From NCBI GenBank assembly GCA_964543545.1, contig CAZIYT010000004.1:186001-250000 (forward strand): 64,000 bases of DNA. Reading direction: 5' to 3'. Shown one piece after another: positions 17,178-25,993 of the stretch (position 1 is its first letter; every line of letters begins with the position of its first letter). This DNA is from UBA4416 sp964543545. Lineage in GTDB: Bacteria > Bacteroidota > Bacteroidia > B-17B0 > Aurantibacillaceae. The notes under the pieces are model-generated. The model was given only the letters and a program-made list of their open reading frames with translations, searched no databases and was not told the origin of the DNA. The translations under genes were made by a program, and so were the position numbers.

Positions 17178-17696
17178 GTATTTTTGTTTTAGTTAAAGCT
17201 AAGAAATAATTCAGGCTTTCGGGAATAAAAAAAGAAAACGCATATTACGACAGAGCCGTCTGTCGTAACAGGAATTTCTATTGTTGTATGTGATCTGCAT
17301 CATTACATGAATGCCAATTAAATTTGATGCCAGCGGAAAAAATGGCGATTAAATCCATGTACCTGGCTTTATCTGATGAAGCGTCCTGTATCATGCGGCG
17401 GATAGGTACGATTCGTAGCAGATGATCAGGCTCCACATTTGTTGTTGCTACAACGAAACAATTCCTTAAAGAAATCATCATATGGCCTGTAATACTTCAT
17501 AAACCCGGGTTATAACTGAGTGAGTTTTATTCCATGATGAGTAAATCATTCTCATACGTTCTGTTTCCGGTCTTTTTATAAGGATTTAGCCGGCCCGGCG
17601 CGTATGGCGATAGGGCATGTATGCCGATTATTTTTTAAATTGTAGAAAGTATTAAGAGAATCCCCCGATAGAATTGAATGTTTATTTTAAAACGTA
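17178..17696. other. Divergent intergenic region with a 9-bp inverted repeat
   Basis: About 519 bases between the pterin dehydratase start (minus) and the Ig/PKD protein start (plus). The main structure is TTACGACAG at 17245-17253 with its complement at 17260-17268, which could be an operator or a hairpin. A 67-codon minus-strand frame at 17278-17481 has no recognisable features and is not called. Confidence 0.55.
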
Positions 17697-20600
17697 ATGT
17701 CTATGGGTCGATTTTTATTCTCTTTTTTGGCATGTATGGCATTGATGATTTCCCCCGTCGTTATAAAAGCCCAGTGCCTGCAGCCGATTTTACTGAACAA
17801 CTGGATGGCAGTTGGAGGAACCTGGACGGTGAACCCCAATAATACCTCGGTGTTCCAATCGGTTAATGGAGCGGATGTGTTTTTCCTGAGCCCGAACGAT
17901 TACATCAATTGCGAGATGTTCGGAAACTTTATGACGCTTGACGGAGACAACGATGTGATGGGTTTTGTATTTGGCGTGGAAGGCAATATCGGTACGTTTC
18001 CAACGCACTATTACAGGTTTAGCTGGGATGAGGGCGGAGTAGGGAATGGGATGTTCGTGCACGAAGTCACCAAAACAGGTAATACGGCGGCAACCACCAC
18101 GATCACGCCTTTGTATTCACAGCCCGGGAGCCACTGGACAAGAGGATTTAATCACCAGTTCAGGCTGGTCTACGCCTCTACCTATTTTCAAATCTATATT
18201 GATGGTGTCCTGATGACCACGGTAAACGGATGTTTCAATCCCGGTAAGTTTGGCTTCTATAACTACTCGCAGGCGCGGGTTACTTATTCCAATTTTCAAA
18301 CCCGCATCATGGCTGATTTTGTGAATGGAAATAATTGCATCGGTCAGCCAACGAACTTCCAGATCTTTTGTAACAACCCCACTGTTACCAGCTATACGTC
18401 CATCACCTGGGATATGGGAAACGGCACGGTGCTGAATAATAACCAGCATAATTTTAATTATACCTATCCGGCAGCCGGAACCTATTCGGTCAAGCTCCTG
18501 GTTTCGGATATGTATAACTGTAAGGATTCCATTACAAAATCCGTCACCATCTTTCCTTTGCCGGTGATTGCTGTCAACAGCGCCACGATTTGTAACGGCC
18601 AGCAGACGGCAAGCCTCAGCGCTGCCGGTGCTTCAAGCTATACCTGGGCGCCGCCTGCTCAATTGAGTGCAACGACGGGTCAGACCGTGGCCTCAACGGC
18701 AACAACCAGTATGGTATACACTGTAAGCGGTACAGATGCCAATGGTTGTGTCAACAGCCAGTCATCGGCGGTGACTGTAAATCCTTTGCCCCTTGTCGCC
18801 CTTAACAGTGCCAGCATTTGTGCCGGCCAGCAAACGGCAACGCTCAGCGCCACCGGAGCTTCCACCTATAGCTGGTCGCCGGCGCTTAACCTGAGCAGCA
18901 CGACGGGTTCCGTGGTATCGGCCAACCCCAATGCAACAAGAGCATACAGCGTGACTGGAACAGATGCGAATGGCTGCTGGAATACAGCAACAACAAACGT
19001 CCTGGTGTATGCATTACCGGTAGTAACAAGCAATTCGGCGGCTATCTGCCTTGCCCAGCAAACGGCCAGCCTGACAGCATCGGGCGCAAACACTTATAGC
19101 TGGGCACCCGCAGCGGGCCTGAGCTCTGTTGCCGGCTCTTCTGTAACGGCTACTCCTTCTGTCAGCACCAGTTATACGCTTACCGGCACCGATCTGAACG
19201 GATGCTACGATGATACCGTCATTACCGTGCAGGTATATGCCATCCCGGCACTCACCGTTGCCCCGGCAGCGATCTGCGCCGGCCAGCAGACCGCTACCTT
19301 AACGGTTGCAGGAAATCCGGCGACCTATAGCTGGACGCCTAACACCGGCTTAAGCGCGACAACGGGCTCTGTGGTGATTGCCAGTCCTGCGGCAACGACT
19401 CACTATACGATACAGGCCACCGATGCGAATGGTTGCTATAACTCAGCCGGTACAACGGTCACTGTCCATCCTATTCCTGTTATGAGCGTCAATGGCTCCG
19501 GGATTTGTGTTGGACAGCAAACGGCCAGTCTAACAGCCACCGGCTCCTCTACCTATAGCTGGGCACCGGCTACGGGCCTCAGTGCGACGACGGGCTCGCT
19601 TGTGCTTGCCAATCCGAATGCCAGTACTAACTACAGTGTTCAGGGAACCGACCTTCATGGCTGTGTCAGCTTTACCACGACGAATGTAACGGTCTGGGGC
19701 CTGCCTTTCATTACTGCCGGTAGCGGTACTATTTGCGCAGGACAGCAAACGCTTACGCTCAACGCTACGGGAGCCACAAGCTATACCTGGTTCCCGGTGT
19801 CCGGGCTTAGCAGCGCCACGGGAGCTACCGTCCAGGCAAATCCCGGAACCACGACGACCTATACTGTAACTGGTAGAGATAGTAACGGCTGTACGAACGA
19901 TACGACCACAACCATAGAGGTGAAGCCTCTTCCCCAGGCGGCATTCAATTATACGAATGCCTGCATCAACGCATTGCCAGTGTTATTCGACGCGGCAGGC
20001 TCCTCTATCGCTGTTGGCACCAATACGCTTTACAGCTGGCATTATGGTGATGGCTCCACGGGCAGTGGCCTCAGCTCCAGCCATGTGTATAATAACGTGG
20101 GAATCTATACAGCCAGCTTGACGGTGACTTCCGATTTTGGATGTACTTCTGTGCTGAGCCGGCAAACGGAAGTTTACCAAAAACCCCTGGTGAGCATCAG
20201 CGCCGGTGCCGGCGTATGCTTTGGAACTGCCAGTAGCTTTACCGCCAAGAGCCTTGCCGGCAGCGGTACGGTCTCGTCCTGGTTATGGGATGTCAACAAC
20301 AGCCTTAACAGCACCGAGCTCAGCGGGCAGAGCGGCAGTTATACATTTCCTGCCGCGGGAACACACACCCTCAGCCTCATCACCATCACCAATCACAATT
20401 GCCGCGATACCCTGAGGCGTACCGTGTATGTGAACCATGTTCCCAATCCTGATTTTAGTGCAGATCATCCCGCCGGTTGCCCTTTGCCCCATTGCGTGAA
20501 TTTTACGGACCTTACACCGGCTATTCCTTTACCGGCAAAGCTGGTGCAATGGTATTGGGATTTCGGAAACGGGCAAGGCGTCACATCGGCAAGCGGCAGC

Positions 20601-21260
20601 TCACAGGGCAACTGCTATTCCAACACCAGCACTCAGCAGGCAGCCTTATACACGGTTACCCTGACCGTGAGTACCGACAGTGGTTGCGTGGCTTCTGAGA
20701 TCAGGCCCGGATTTATTACGGTATATCCCAAACCGGTTGCCTCCTATACCACGCATGCCAACTTAGGAAATGTCCTGGTGCCACAGGTGCAGTTTATCAA
20801 TCAGTCGAGCGACTACGATGCCTGGACCTGGAGTTTTGGAGATGGCCCGCAGCTGGACTCCGTAAACCGGAACCCTGAGCATTACTATACATCTGCCGAT
20901 GCCGGGAAGTACCATTCGGTGTTGATTGTGGCTAATGCATACGGATGTACCGATACGGCCTATGTGCTGGTAGAGATTGCTCCGGAATTCGCCTTTTACA
21001 TACCAAACGCTTTTACTCCGAACGGCGATGGCATCAACGATGTGTTCACCGGTATGGGCATGGGCATTGCGGATTATGAGATGTGGATCTTCGACCGCTG
21101 GGGTGCCATGATCTACCACACCAACGACATCAGCCGGGGATGGGATGGCGGCTTAAAAGATACCGGTGTCAAGCAGGAGGTGTATGTATGGAAAGTTTTT
21201 CTGAAAGATGTCAGTGGTGTTTCCCGGGAATACACAGGCCATGTTACTCTCCTACGGTGA
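17697..21260 (+). CDS. Large Ig/PKD-repeat surface protein with type B T9SS (gliding-associated) C-terminus
   Basis: A 1187-residue exported protein with a signal peptide ending VVIKAQ. The N-terminal 200 residues look like a lectin/LamG-type beta-sandwich (FVFGVEGNIGTF, QIYIDGVLMTTV). One PKD-like module follows (ITWDMGNGTVL). About residues 289-745 are six tandem Ig-like repeats of 76-79 residues, each with ICxGQQTxxL, TYSWxP and TDxNGC. Four PKD-type modules come next (WHYGDGS, WYWDFGNG, WTWSFGDG among them). The end is the CHU_C/type B sorting domain from about 1100: FYIPNAFTPNGDGINDVF, MWIFDRWG and the final GHVTLLR. It is probably a surface adhesin or structural protein exported by T9SS. 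Confidence 0.92.
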   Translation: MSMGRFLFSFLACMALMISPVVIKAQCLQPILLNNWMAVGGTWTVNPNNTSVFQSVNGADVFFLSPNDYINCEMFGNFMTLDGDNDVMGFVFGVEGNIGTFPTHYYRFSWDEGGVGNGMFVHEVTKTGNTAATTTITPLYSQPGSHWTRGFNHQFRLVYASTYFQIYIDGVLMTTVNGCFNPGKFGFYNYSQARVTYSNFQTRIMADFVNGNNCIGQPTNFQIFCNNPTVTSYTSITWDMGNGTVLNNNQHNFNYTYPAAGTYSVKLLVSDMYNCKDSITKSVTIFPLPVIAVNSATICNGQQTASLSAAGASSYTWAPPAQLSATTGQTVASTATTSMVYTVSGTDANGCVNSQSSAVTVNPLPLVALNSASICAGQQTATLSATGASTYSWSPALNLSSTTGSVVSANPNATRAYSVTGTDANGCWNTATTNVLVYALPVVTSNSAAICLAQQTASLTASGANTYSWAPAAGLSSVAGSSVTATPSVSTSYTLTGTDLNGCYDDTVITVQVYAIPALTVAPAAICAGQQTATLTVAGNPATYSWTPNTGLSATTGSVVIASPAATTHYTIQATDANGCYNSAGTTVTVHPIPVMSVNGSGICVGQQTASLTATGSSTYSWAPATGLSATTGSLVLANPNASTNYSVQGTDLHGCVSFTTTNVTVWGLPFITAGSGTICAGQQTLTLNATGATSYTWFPVSGLSSATGATVQANPGTTTTYTVTGRDSNGCTNDTTTTIEVKPLPQAAFNYTNACINALPVLFDAAGSSIAVGTNTLYSWHYGDGSTGSGLSSSHVYNNVGIYTASLTVTSDFGCTSVLSRQTEVYQKPLVSISAGAGVCFGTASSFTAKSLAGSGTVSSWLWDVNNSLNSTELSGQSGSYTFPAAGTHTLSLITITNHNCRDTLRRTVYVNHVPNPDFSADHPAGCPLPHCVNFTDLTPAIPLPAKLVQWYWDFGNGQGVTSASGSSQGNCYSNTSTQQAALYTVTLTVSTDSGCVASEIRPGFITVYPKPVASYTTHANLGNVLVPQVQFINQSSDYDAWTWSFGDGPQLDSVNRNPEHYYTSADAGKYHSVLIVANAYGCTDTAYVLVEIAPEFAFYIPNAFTPNGDGINDVFTGMGMGIADYEMWIFDRWGAMIYHTNDISRGWDGGLKDTGVKQEVYVWKVFLKDVSGVSREYTGHVTLLR

Positions 21261-21279
21261 TAGGTCTTGTCTTGTGTGG

Positions 21280-21960
21280 TTAATAAGGTTTGTAACCAAT
21301 GCTGATGATGCCGGTGTAGCAGGTCTGGTTAAATGACGAGAGCGGATGCGCCGCTTTTTTGTTCCAGCGCCTGGCTTTCCAGGCAGAACCCGATACATCG
21401 TATTCGGCTTCCGCGATCAGGGAAATAGCAAAACGCTTGATGATTATTTTGGGCTGAATGCTGATCTTGGGAGAAAAGAAAGGATTTTTCTGTGAGATGT
21501 ATTCGTTGTTGATGAGCGTGGTGCGGCCGGTGTTGAAGCCCAGGTAAATATTGAGGTTCACCGTTTTCTTCAGGTTCGAGAAGGAAGGCCCGAATGCAGC
21601 GCCAAACACAAAACCCGATAAGGTTGTCTTCAGGCTGTCTTGGAGCATCACCGTTGCAGGAACAACTTTGTAGTAGTTGAAAAGAGCTCTTATCCTGCGT
21701 GAGCGTGGAAAAAGATGATCGTATCCACTTATGCCGACGCCAACCACAGAAGGCGGCGTGGAAAGCGAGGTGCGCTCCACGGTATTCAACTGGCTGTAGA
21801 TGTTGTTAATATAGATGCGGTTGCCGTAATAGAGGTCCAGGGTCACCTGGTGATAAAACTTCGGGGCAGGCGGTTTTTCTTTTTCAATTTTGATCCGGTT
21901 CACCTGCGCGGTAGCCGGGATAAGAAGTGTTATGAAAAAAAGGGCTAAGAGTTTATGCAT
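21280..21960 (-). CDS. Exported envelope protein of unknown function, paralogue of 22703-23389
   Basis: A 226-residue protein starting best at ATG 21960 (MHKLLALFFITLLIPATAQ, a signal peptide). The mature part begins with a charged IKIEKEKPPAPK segment, and the rest alternates like a small outer-membrane barrel. It shares with the protein at 22703-23389 the stretches VVGVGISGYD, YLGFNTGRTTL, NPFFSPKISIQPKIIIK and a C-terminal GIISIGYKPY-type strand. I do not recognise a named family. The convergent Ig/PKD gene ends 19 bases away. Confidence 0.75.
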   Translation of the reverse strand: MHKLLALFFITLLIPATAQVNRIKIEKEKPPAPKFYHQVTLDLYYGNRIYINNIYSQLNTVERTSLSTPPSVVGVGISGYDHLFPRSRRIRALFNYYKVVPATVMLQDSLKTTLSGFVFGAAFGPSFSNLKKTVNLNIYLGFNTGRTTLINNEYISQKNPFFSPKISIQPKIIIKRFAISLIAEAEYDVSGSAWKARRWNKKAAHPLSSFNQTCYTGIISIGYKPY

Positions 21961-22159
21961 AAAACGAAAGAATGGTTGATGGTATAACATGGTCCGGAGA
22001 AATTGTTACGGGAGAATGTTTGAGACACCGTTTCGGATGAGTGTGCAGAGATTTAGGCTTGGTATAAGGGAGGCGGTAGTCATCACAATAATCGCTGGGG
22101 CGCTTGATCTGCTGCTGTTGCATAAAGTGTGATGAGTTAATCTGTCCTTGGAAATAGAA

Positions 22160-22558
22160 TCAAATATCGGATGCTGTTACGTGAAACTCACATTTGACAG
22201 GCTCTTTTCCAAATTTTTTTAGTTTACGTTTATTTGGAATGATCCAATTGTCAGAATTAGCGGCATCTTTTTTTATGATCCCTGTTGAAGATGATACGTG
22301 TATGGTACTGAACTCGCAGGGACAGCAGCTAAACCGGCTTTTATCTCCCAGCCCGCTCAATACTTTAAGGGTCTCATAAGAATTGGGCTGAATGTCTTTA
22401 ACGACTGTATCTCTATTCCCTCCGGACATATCAAAATATGTCACCCTAAGCTTTTGGCCGGTATCGTTGTATATTTTCAGATCTCCGAATAAACCGGGGT
22501 CGCAGCTTGCAAGGTATAGTACAGATGAAAAAAGTAAAATGATTTTATAGAGTTTCAT
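22160..22558 (-). CDS. Small lipoprotein of unknown function
   Basis: A 132-residue protein with a clear lipobox: hydrophobic N-terminus ending SVLYLASC, Cys as the acceptor. The rest is a single small beta-rich domain (LKIYNDTGQKLRVTYFD) with a Cys-Cys-Pro-Cys cluster (SRFSCCPCEF) that could form disulphides or bind metal. It sits between the two paralogous envelope proteins in the same orientation, with gaps of 144 and about 200 bases. No function can be assigned. Confidence 0.7.
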   Translation of the reverse strand: MKLYKIILLFSSVLYLASCDPGLFGDLKIYNDTGQKLRVTYFDMSGGNRDTVVKDIQPNSYETLKVLSGLGDKSRFSCCPCEFSTIHVSSSTGIIKKDAANSDNWIIPNKRKLKKFGKEPVKCEFHVTASDI

Positions 22559-22702
22559 GGCTGCTTAACTTAGTGAGTTTATGTGTCAGGATTTAAGTCT
22601 TTGGGTATGGCTTACTGGCAATCTATCCGGGATAGTCGGGGTTATAATTTGAAGAATAGCTATGACTAAAAATAATCATTTTTTTTATGCCGGTTAAGAG
22701 AA

Positions 22703-23389
22703 CTATAAATACCCGAAGCGGTAGCCTATGCCGAGAACAGCGCTGATCCCGGTTTGCGACATATTGGCGAGAGGTACATTTGTTTTGCCATTAATATAAG
22801 ACGGAATCCATTTGAGGTTCGTGACATCCCCCTGGGCTGTGATGGTGAGCGAAAGGGCTACATTTTTTACGATCACTTTGGGCTGGATGCTGATCTTCGG
22901 ACAGAAAAAAGGTTTCTGAACGGAAACGAAGTCCTTGTTTTTTAGAGTAGATCTTCCCGAATTGAATCCTAAATAGCCACTGATACTCAGGTTGCCGTTG
23001 GCGCTCCGAAAACGCTTGCCCAGGCCCATCCCAAACCGGGCACCCGAGTATGTGGCCTGGATGGTATCGTGGATCGCAATAAACTGCGGCAGGTATTTCT
23101 GGGCGTCAATCTGGTAGGAAAAGTACGTAGGGCCAATAGCCCATTCATAACCCGAGATGCCGATGCCTACTACCTGCGGTGGTAAATTGAAATTCAGGTT
23201 TTCGCCGGTATTGAGCTGCCTGTAAAAATCATCCTGGTAGGCGAGGTAGCCGAAATACAGATCAAAGCTATGAGTGCCGGTACGTGGTGGCTTTACCTCA
23301 GGCGTTTTTTCTTTGGCGATCTTGATGGTGGAAACCTGGGAGAAGGCAACAGATGAAGAGAGTAATATAAAGCATAGAAGTTTATTCAT
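22703..23389 (-). CDS. Exported envelope protein of unknown function, paralogue of 21280-21960
   Basis: A 228-residue protein with a signal peptide (MNKLLCFILLSSSVAFSQ). It has the same layout as the protein at 21280-21960: IKIAKEKTPEVKPP after the signal, DLYFGYLAYQDDFYRQLNT, QVVGIGISGYE, YLGFNSGRSTL, KPFFCPKISIQPKVIVK and a terminal GIGYRFGYL beta strand. The pair clearly arose by gene duplication, with the lipoprotein gene between them. The alternating pattern and the final aromatic strand suggest an outer-membrane barrel, but no family name is recognised. Confidence 0.75.
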   Translation of the reverse strand: MNKLLCFILLSSSVAFSQVSTIKIAKEKTPEVKPPRTGTHSFDLYFGYLAYQDDFYRQLNTGENLNFNLPPQVVGIGISGYEWAIGPTYFSYQIDAQKYLPQFIAIHDTIQATYSGARFGMGLGKRFRSANGNLSISGYLGFNSGRSTLKNKDFVSVQKPFFCPKISIQPKVIVKNVALSLTITAQGDVTNLKWIPSYINGKTNVPLANMSQTGISAVLGIGYRFGYL

Positions 23390-23525
23390 AGAGCGTCATA
23401 AGTGGCTTCAGATATAATGCAAGATAAGGAAAAAGTGACGAAGAGGCTATCACCTGGATGGTTCATTTTTTCACTCGGATGCGTTGGTATACCGCTCTGT
23501 ATGGTTTGCTACGTTATGTTACCGC

Positions 23526-24092
23526 TCAGAATTTTCGAAGCCAGACCTTCATGGTGTTCTTTATCGACAGGGTGTCGCTGTCATCTGCGTAAGTCATCAC
23601 AGATAAGCGAAGCTCGTTTTCAATATCCCAGGCGTAGCATCTGAAATTATGATAATCCTGATTAAAAATGCTGTCATCCTTTACCAATGCGGGTTCTTTA
23701 TTGAAAGCATCTGTAAAATGCTTTACCACATCGCTCACGGTATTGGTAAACACTTGTGAATAGACCTGAATCTCATTTTTTTCAAAAAGCATCCAAAAGG
23801 CATTGATATCCTGATGGCCTTCTTTGGTCCAGTAAAAATCCGGGTAATGAATGAAGTGGAGTATGATTTCTTTTACCAGCTCATCAGCCTCTTCAAAATT
23901 GTAGTAGAGGCGAATCTCTTCCATTTCGCCGATCTCAGCATCATATTTCAAAAAAGGATTGCTATAGAGCTTTTTCTCTGCATAAGGGCCTTCTTTCGTT
24001 TCAACAGTAGAAATAGGGGCTCCCAAAGCAATTCCCCTGAAATTGATACCCGGTTCTTTGATAATGTCGTTGATGAGAGACATTGTATTCAT
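23526..24092 (-). CDS. Hypothetical cytoplasmic protein
   Basis: A 188-residue protein without signal peptide or membrane segment. It is acidic and mixed alpha/beta (for example GINFRGIALGAPISTVE near the start, and FHCYAWD-like FRCYAWDIENELRLSVM near the end). I recognise no domain. The start may be the ATG at 24092 or the one at 24083 (MSLINDI). It lies downstream of the ftsZ terminator in the same orientation, so it has its own promoter. Confidence 0.6.
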   Translation of the reverse strand: MNTMSLINDIIKEPGINFRGIALGAPISTVETKEGPYAEKKLYSNPFLKYDAEIGEMEEIRLYYNFEEADELVKEIILHFIHYPDFYWTKEGHQDINAFWMLFEKNEIQVYSQVFTNTVSDVVKHFTDAFNKEPALVKDDSIFNQDYHNFRCYAWDIENELRLSVMTYADDSDTLSIKNTMKVWLRKF

Positions 24093-24120
24093 AAAATGTA
24101 ATGCTATAGTTGTATAAGAA

Positions 24121-24156
24121 AAAAGCCCTTATCTCTGCTGTCGGACAAGGGCTTTT
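24121..24156 (-). terminator. Terminator after ftsZ (end of dcw cluster)
   Basis: Stem AAAAGCCCTT / AAGGGCTTTT with a 16-base loop, T-rich on the minus-strand side, 19 bases past the ftsZ stop. Confidence 0.8.
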
Positions 24157-24174
24157 CAGTTTGTGTAATAGAAA

Positions 24175-25782
24175 TTAATCTACATTATCGTGCAGGAACG
24201 AATTGTTCGGGCGGATCTCGATGTTCTTGTTCTCGTCCGTTCCCAGCGTATAGCGCGATACCTGTGAATCTTTGGAAGGATTCGTGCCATCATTTTGCAG
24301 ATTCAGCTGCTTGCGCTGCCAGGCCGATTCTTTCTCTAAATGAGCGAGGCCTTCCGGTGTTTTCATTTTCAGCGTCAGCTCTTTCAGCTTTTTAATGCGC
24401 TCCTGTGCCAGGCGGATCTGCTCCTCGCGGCTGTTAGGCATCGCTTTGTTCTCTTCTTCGCTATCATCATCCGACGTAATATCATTGATCACAAATTCCT
24501 GTTTGGTGGTTTCGGTGATAGACGTATTTTCGTTGGCAATGGTGTGAGAGGTTTCTACGGAAAAGGTTTCTTCTTCCAGGCTGAATACCTTGATCTCCGG
24601 CTTGCTTTCCTCCTCTTTTTTCTCCTCTGCCTTATTTTCTACAGCTACATTTGCTGAGTTTGTCGAAGTCTGCTCTTCTTCTTTGGTGTATACAAAAGGC
24701 TCGCTTTTCTGGATTTCATCGATGATGTTCGTTTGTACGGGCTCTTGCTTGGTTACTGCAGGCTCGTCCAGCTTCACGATCTTACGCTCCTGGAAAACCG
24801 GTGCTTCATAACCGGAGCTCATCTTGCTGTTGAAGCCCGTAGCAATGATCGTCACCGATACATTATCGCCCAAAGATGGATCGGTGCCGTAACCCGTGAT
24901 GAGCTCGGCTGTTCCCCCGGCTGCCTCCTGGATATAATCGGTGATCTCACCGAACTCGTCCATTTCGATATCGTCGCTTCCGCTCATGATATTCAATAAC
25001 ACGTGGCGTGCGCCGCTGATGTCATTATCATTCAGTAAAGGAGAAACCAAAGCCGCTTCTACCGCGCGCAGGGCACGTTTTTCGCCGCTCGCAATGGCAG
25101 AGCCCATAATGGCCACACCACTTTCCTGCATCACGGTTTTCACGTCATTAAAATCCACGTTCACGTGCATGTGCAGGCTGATGATCTCAGCGATGCTCTT
25201 CGCCGCATTGGTCAATACATTGTCGGCGTGAGCAAAGGCTTCCGTCATTTTCAGGCTTCCGTAGATTTCGCGCAGCTTGTCGTTACCGATCACGATGAGC
25301 GTGTCTACGTATTTTTTCATTTCTTCGAGGCCTTTCTCCGCTTGCTCGCGGCGTTTTTTTCCTTCGAAGGTAAATGGAATGGTTACAATACCAACCGACA
25401 GGATGCCCAGCTCCTTCGCAATAGAAGCAATGACCGGAGCCGCTCCTGTACCTGTGCCACCGCCTAAGCCGGCAGTAATGAAAACCATTTCGGTATTGGC
25501 AGTCAGGAGGCTCTTGATCTCGTCGATGCTCTCCAGGGCAGAGTCACGGCCTACTTCAGGGCGTGCGCCTGCTCCGAGGCCTTTCGTCAGGGAATTACCT
25601 AACTGGATTTTATGTGGTACAGGACTCTTCTCCAAAGCCTGCTTATCTGTATTGCAGATGATGAAATCCACACCTTTGATCCCAAGGCGGAACATGTGGT
25701 TCACCGCGTTGCTGCCGCCGCCGCCGACGCCAATTACTTTGATAATTGAGCTTTCGTCTTTCGGTAATTCAAATTGCATCAT
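24175..25782 (-). CDS. ftsZ: Cell division protein FtsZ
   Basis: Tubulin-like GTPase that forms the Z ring. The start is placed at 25782 (MMQFELPKDESSIIKVIG) because family members begin this way; the reading frame stays open to an ATG at 25989 but that extension is low-complexity and not family-like. GTP-binding: IGVGGGGSNAVNHM, the tubulin signature FITAGLGGGTGTGAAP, and the T7-loop region NVDFNDVKTVM. The long C-terminal part (after about residue 320) is an acidic variable linker of some 200 residues, ending in NSFLHDNVD, which is a divergent C-terminal peptide. It is the last gene of the dcw cluster, 212 bases after ftsA, and a terminator follows. Confidence 0.97.
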   Translation of the reverse strand: MMQFELPKDESSIIKVIGVGGGGSNAVNHMFRLGIKGVDFIICNTDKQALEKSPVPHKIQLGNSLTKGLGAGARPEVGRDSALESIDEIKSLLTANTEMVFITAGLGGGTGTGAAPVIASIAKELGILSVGIVTIPFTFEGKKRREQAEKGLEEMKKYVDTLIVIGNDKLREIYGSLKMTEAFAHADNVLTNAAKSIAEIISLHMHVNVDFNDVKTVMQESGVAIMGSAIASGEKRALRAVEAALVSPLLNDNDISGARHVLLNIMSGSDDIEMDEFGEITDYIQEAAGGTAELITGYGTDPSLGDNVSVTIIATGFNSKMSSGYEAPVFQERKIVKLDEPAVTKQEPVQTNIIDEIQKSEPFVYTKEEEQTSTNSANVAVENKAEEKKEEESKPEIKVFSLEEETFSVETSHTIANENTSITETTKQEFVINDITSDDDSEEENKAMPNSREEQIRLAQERIKKLKELTLKMKTPEGLAHLEKESAWQRKQLNLQNDGTNPSKDSQVSRYTLGTDENKNIEIRPNNSFLHDNVD

Positions 25783-25993
25783 GGTATTGAGTGTTAGTTG
25801 ATTTGTATTGTTGTTGTTTGTTGTATGGTCCATTGTAAATGGTATTGGTACGCGTTTGTCTTTTTTTGTAGAAGTAAGCCTGTATGGCTGTGTGTTATCT
25901 CCTATGTTATGGTCTAATGTCTTCTGTCCCCTGTCTTTTGTCCATTGTTTTGTTCTTTCAATGGACATGGTACAGTAGGCAATGTACATCGTT

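Noticed and set aside
17278..17481. 67-codon minus-strand frame
   Set aside because: No homology, no signal or domain features; lies alone in the gap between 17178 and 17696.
23402..23644. 80-codon plus-strand frame
   Set aside because: It overlaps the 3' end of the hypothetical gene at 23526-24092 antisense, with no recognisable features.
25783..25989. Extended FtsZ N-terminus from an ATG at 25989
   Set aside because: The extension is low-complexity and unlike any FtsZ; the conserved protein begins at 25782 or 25779.
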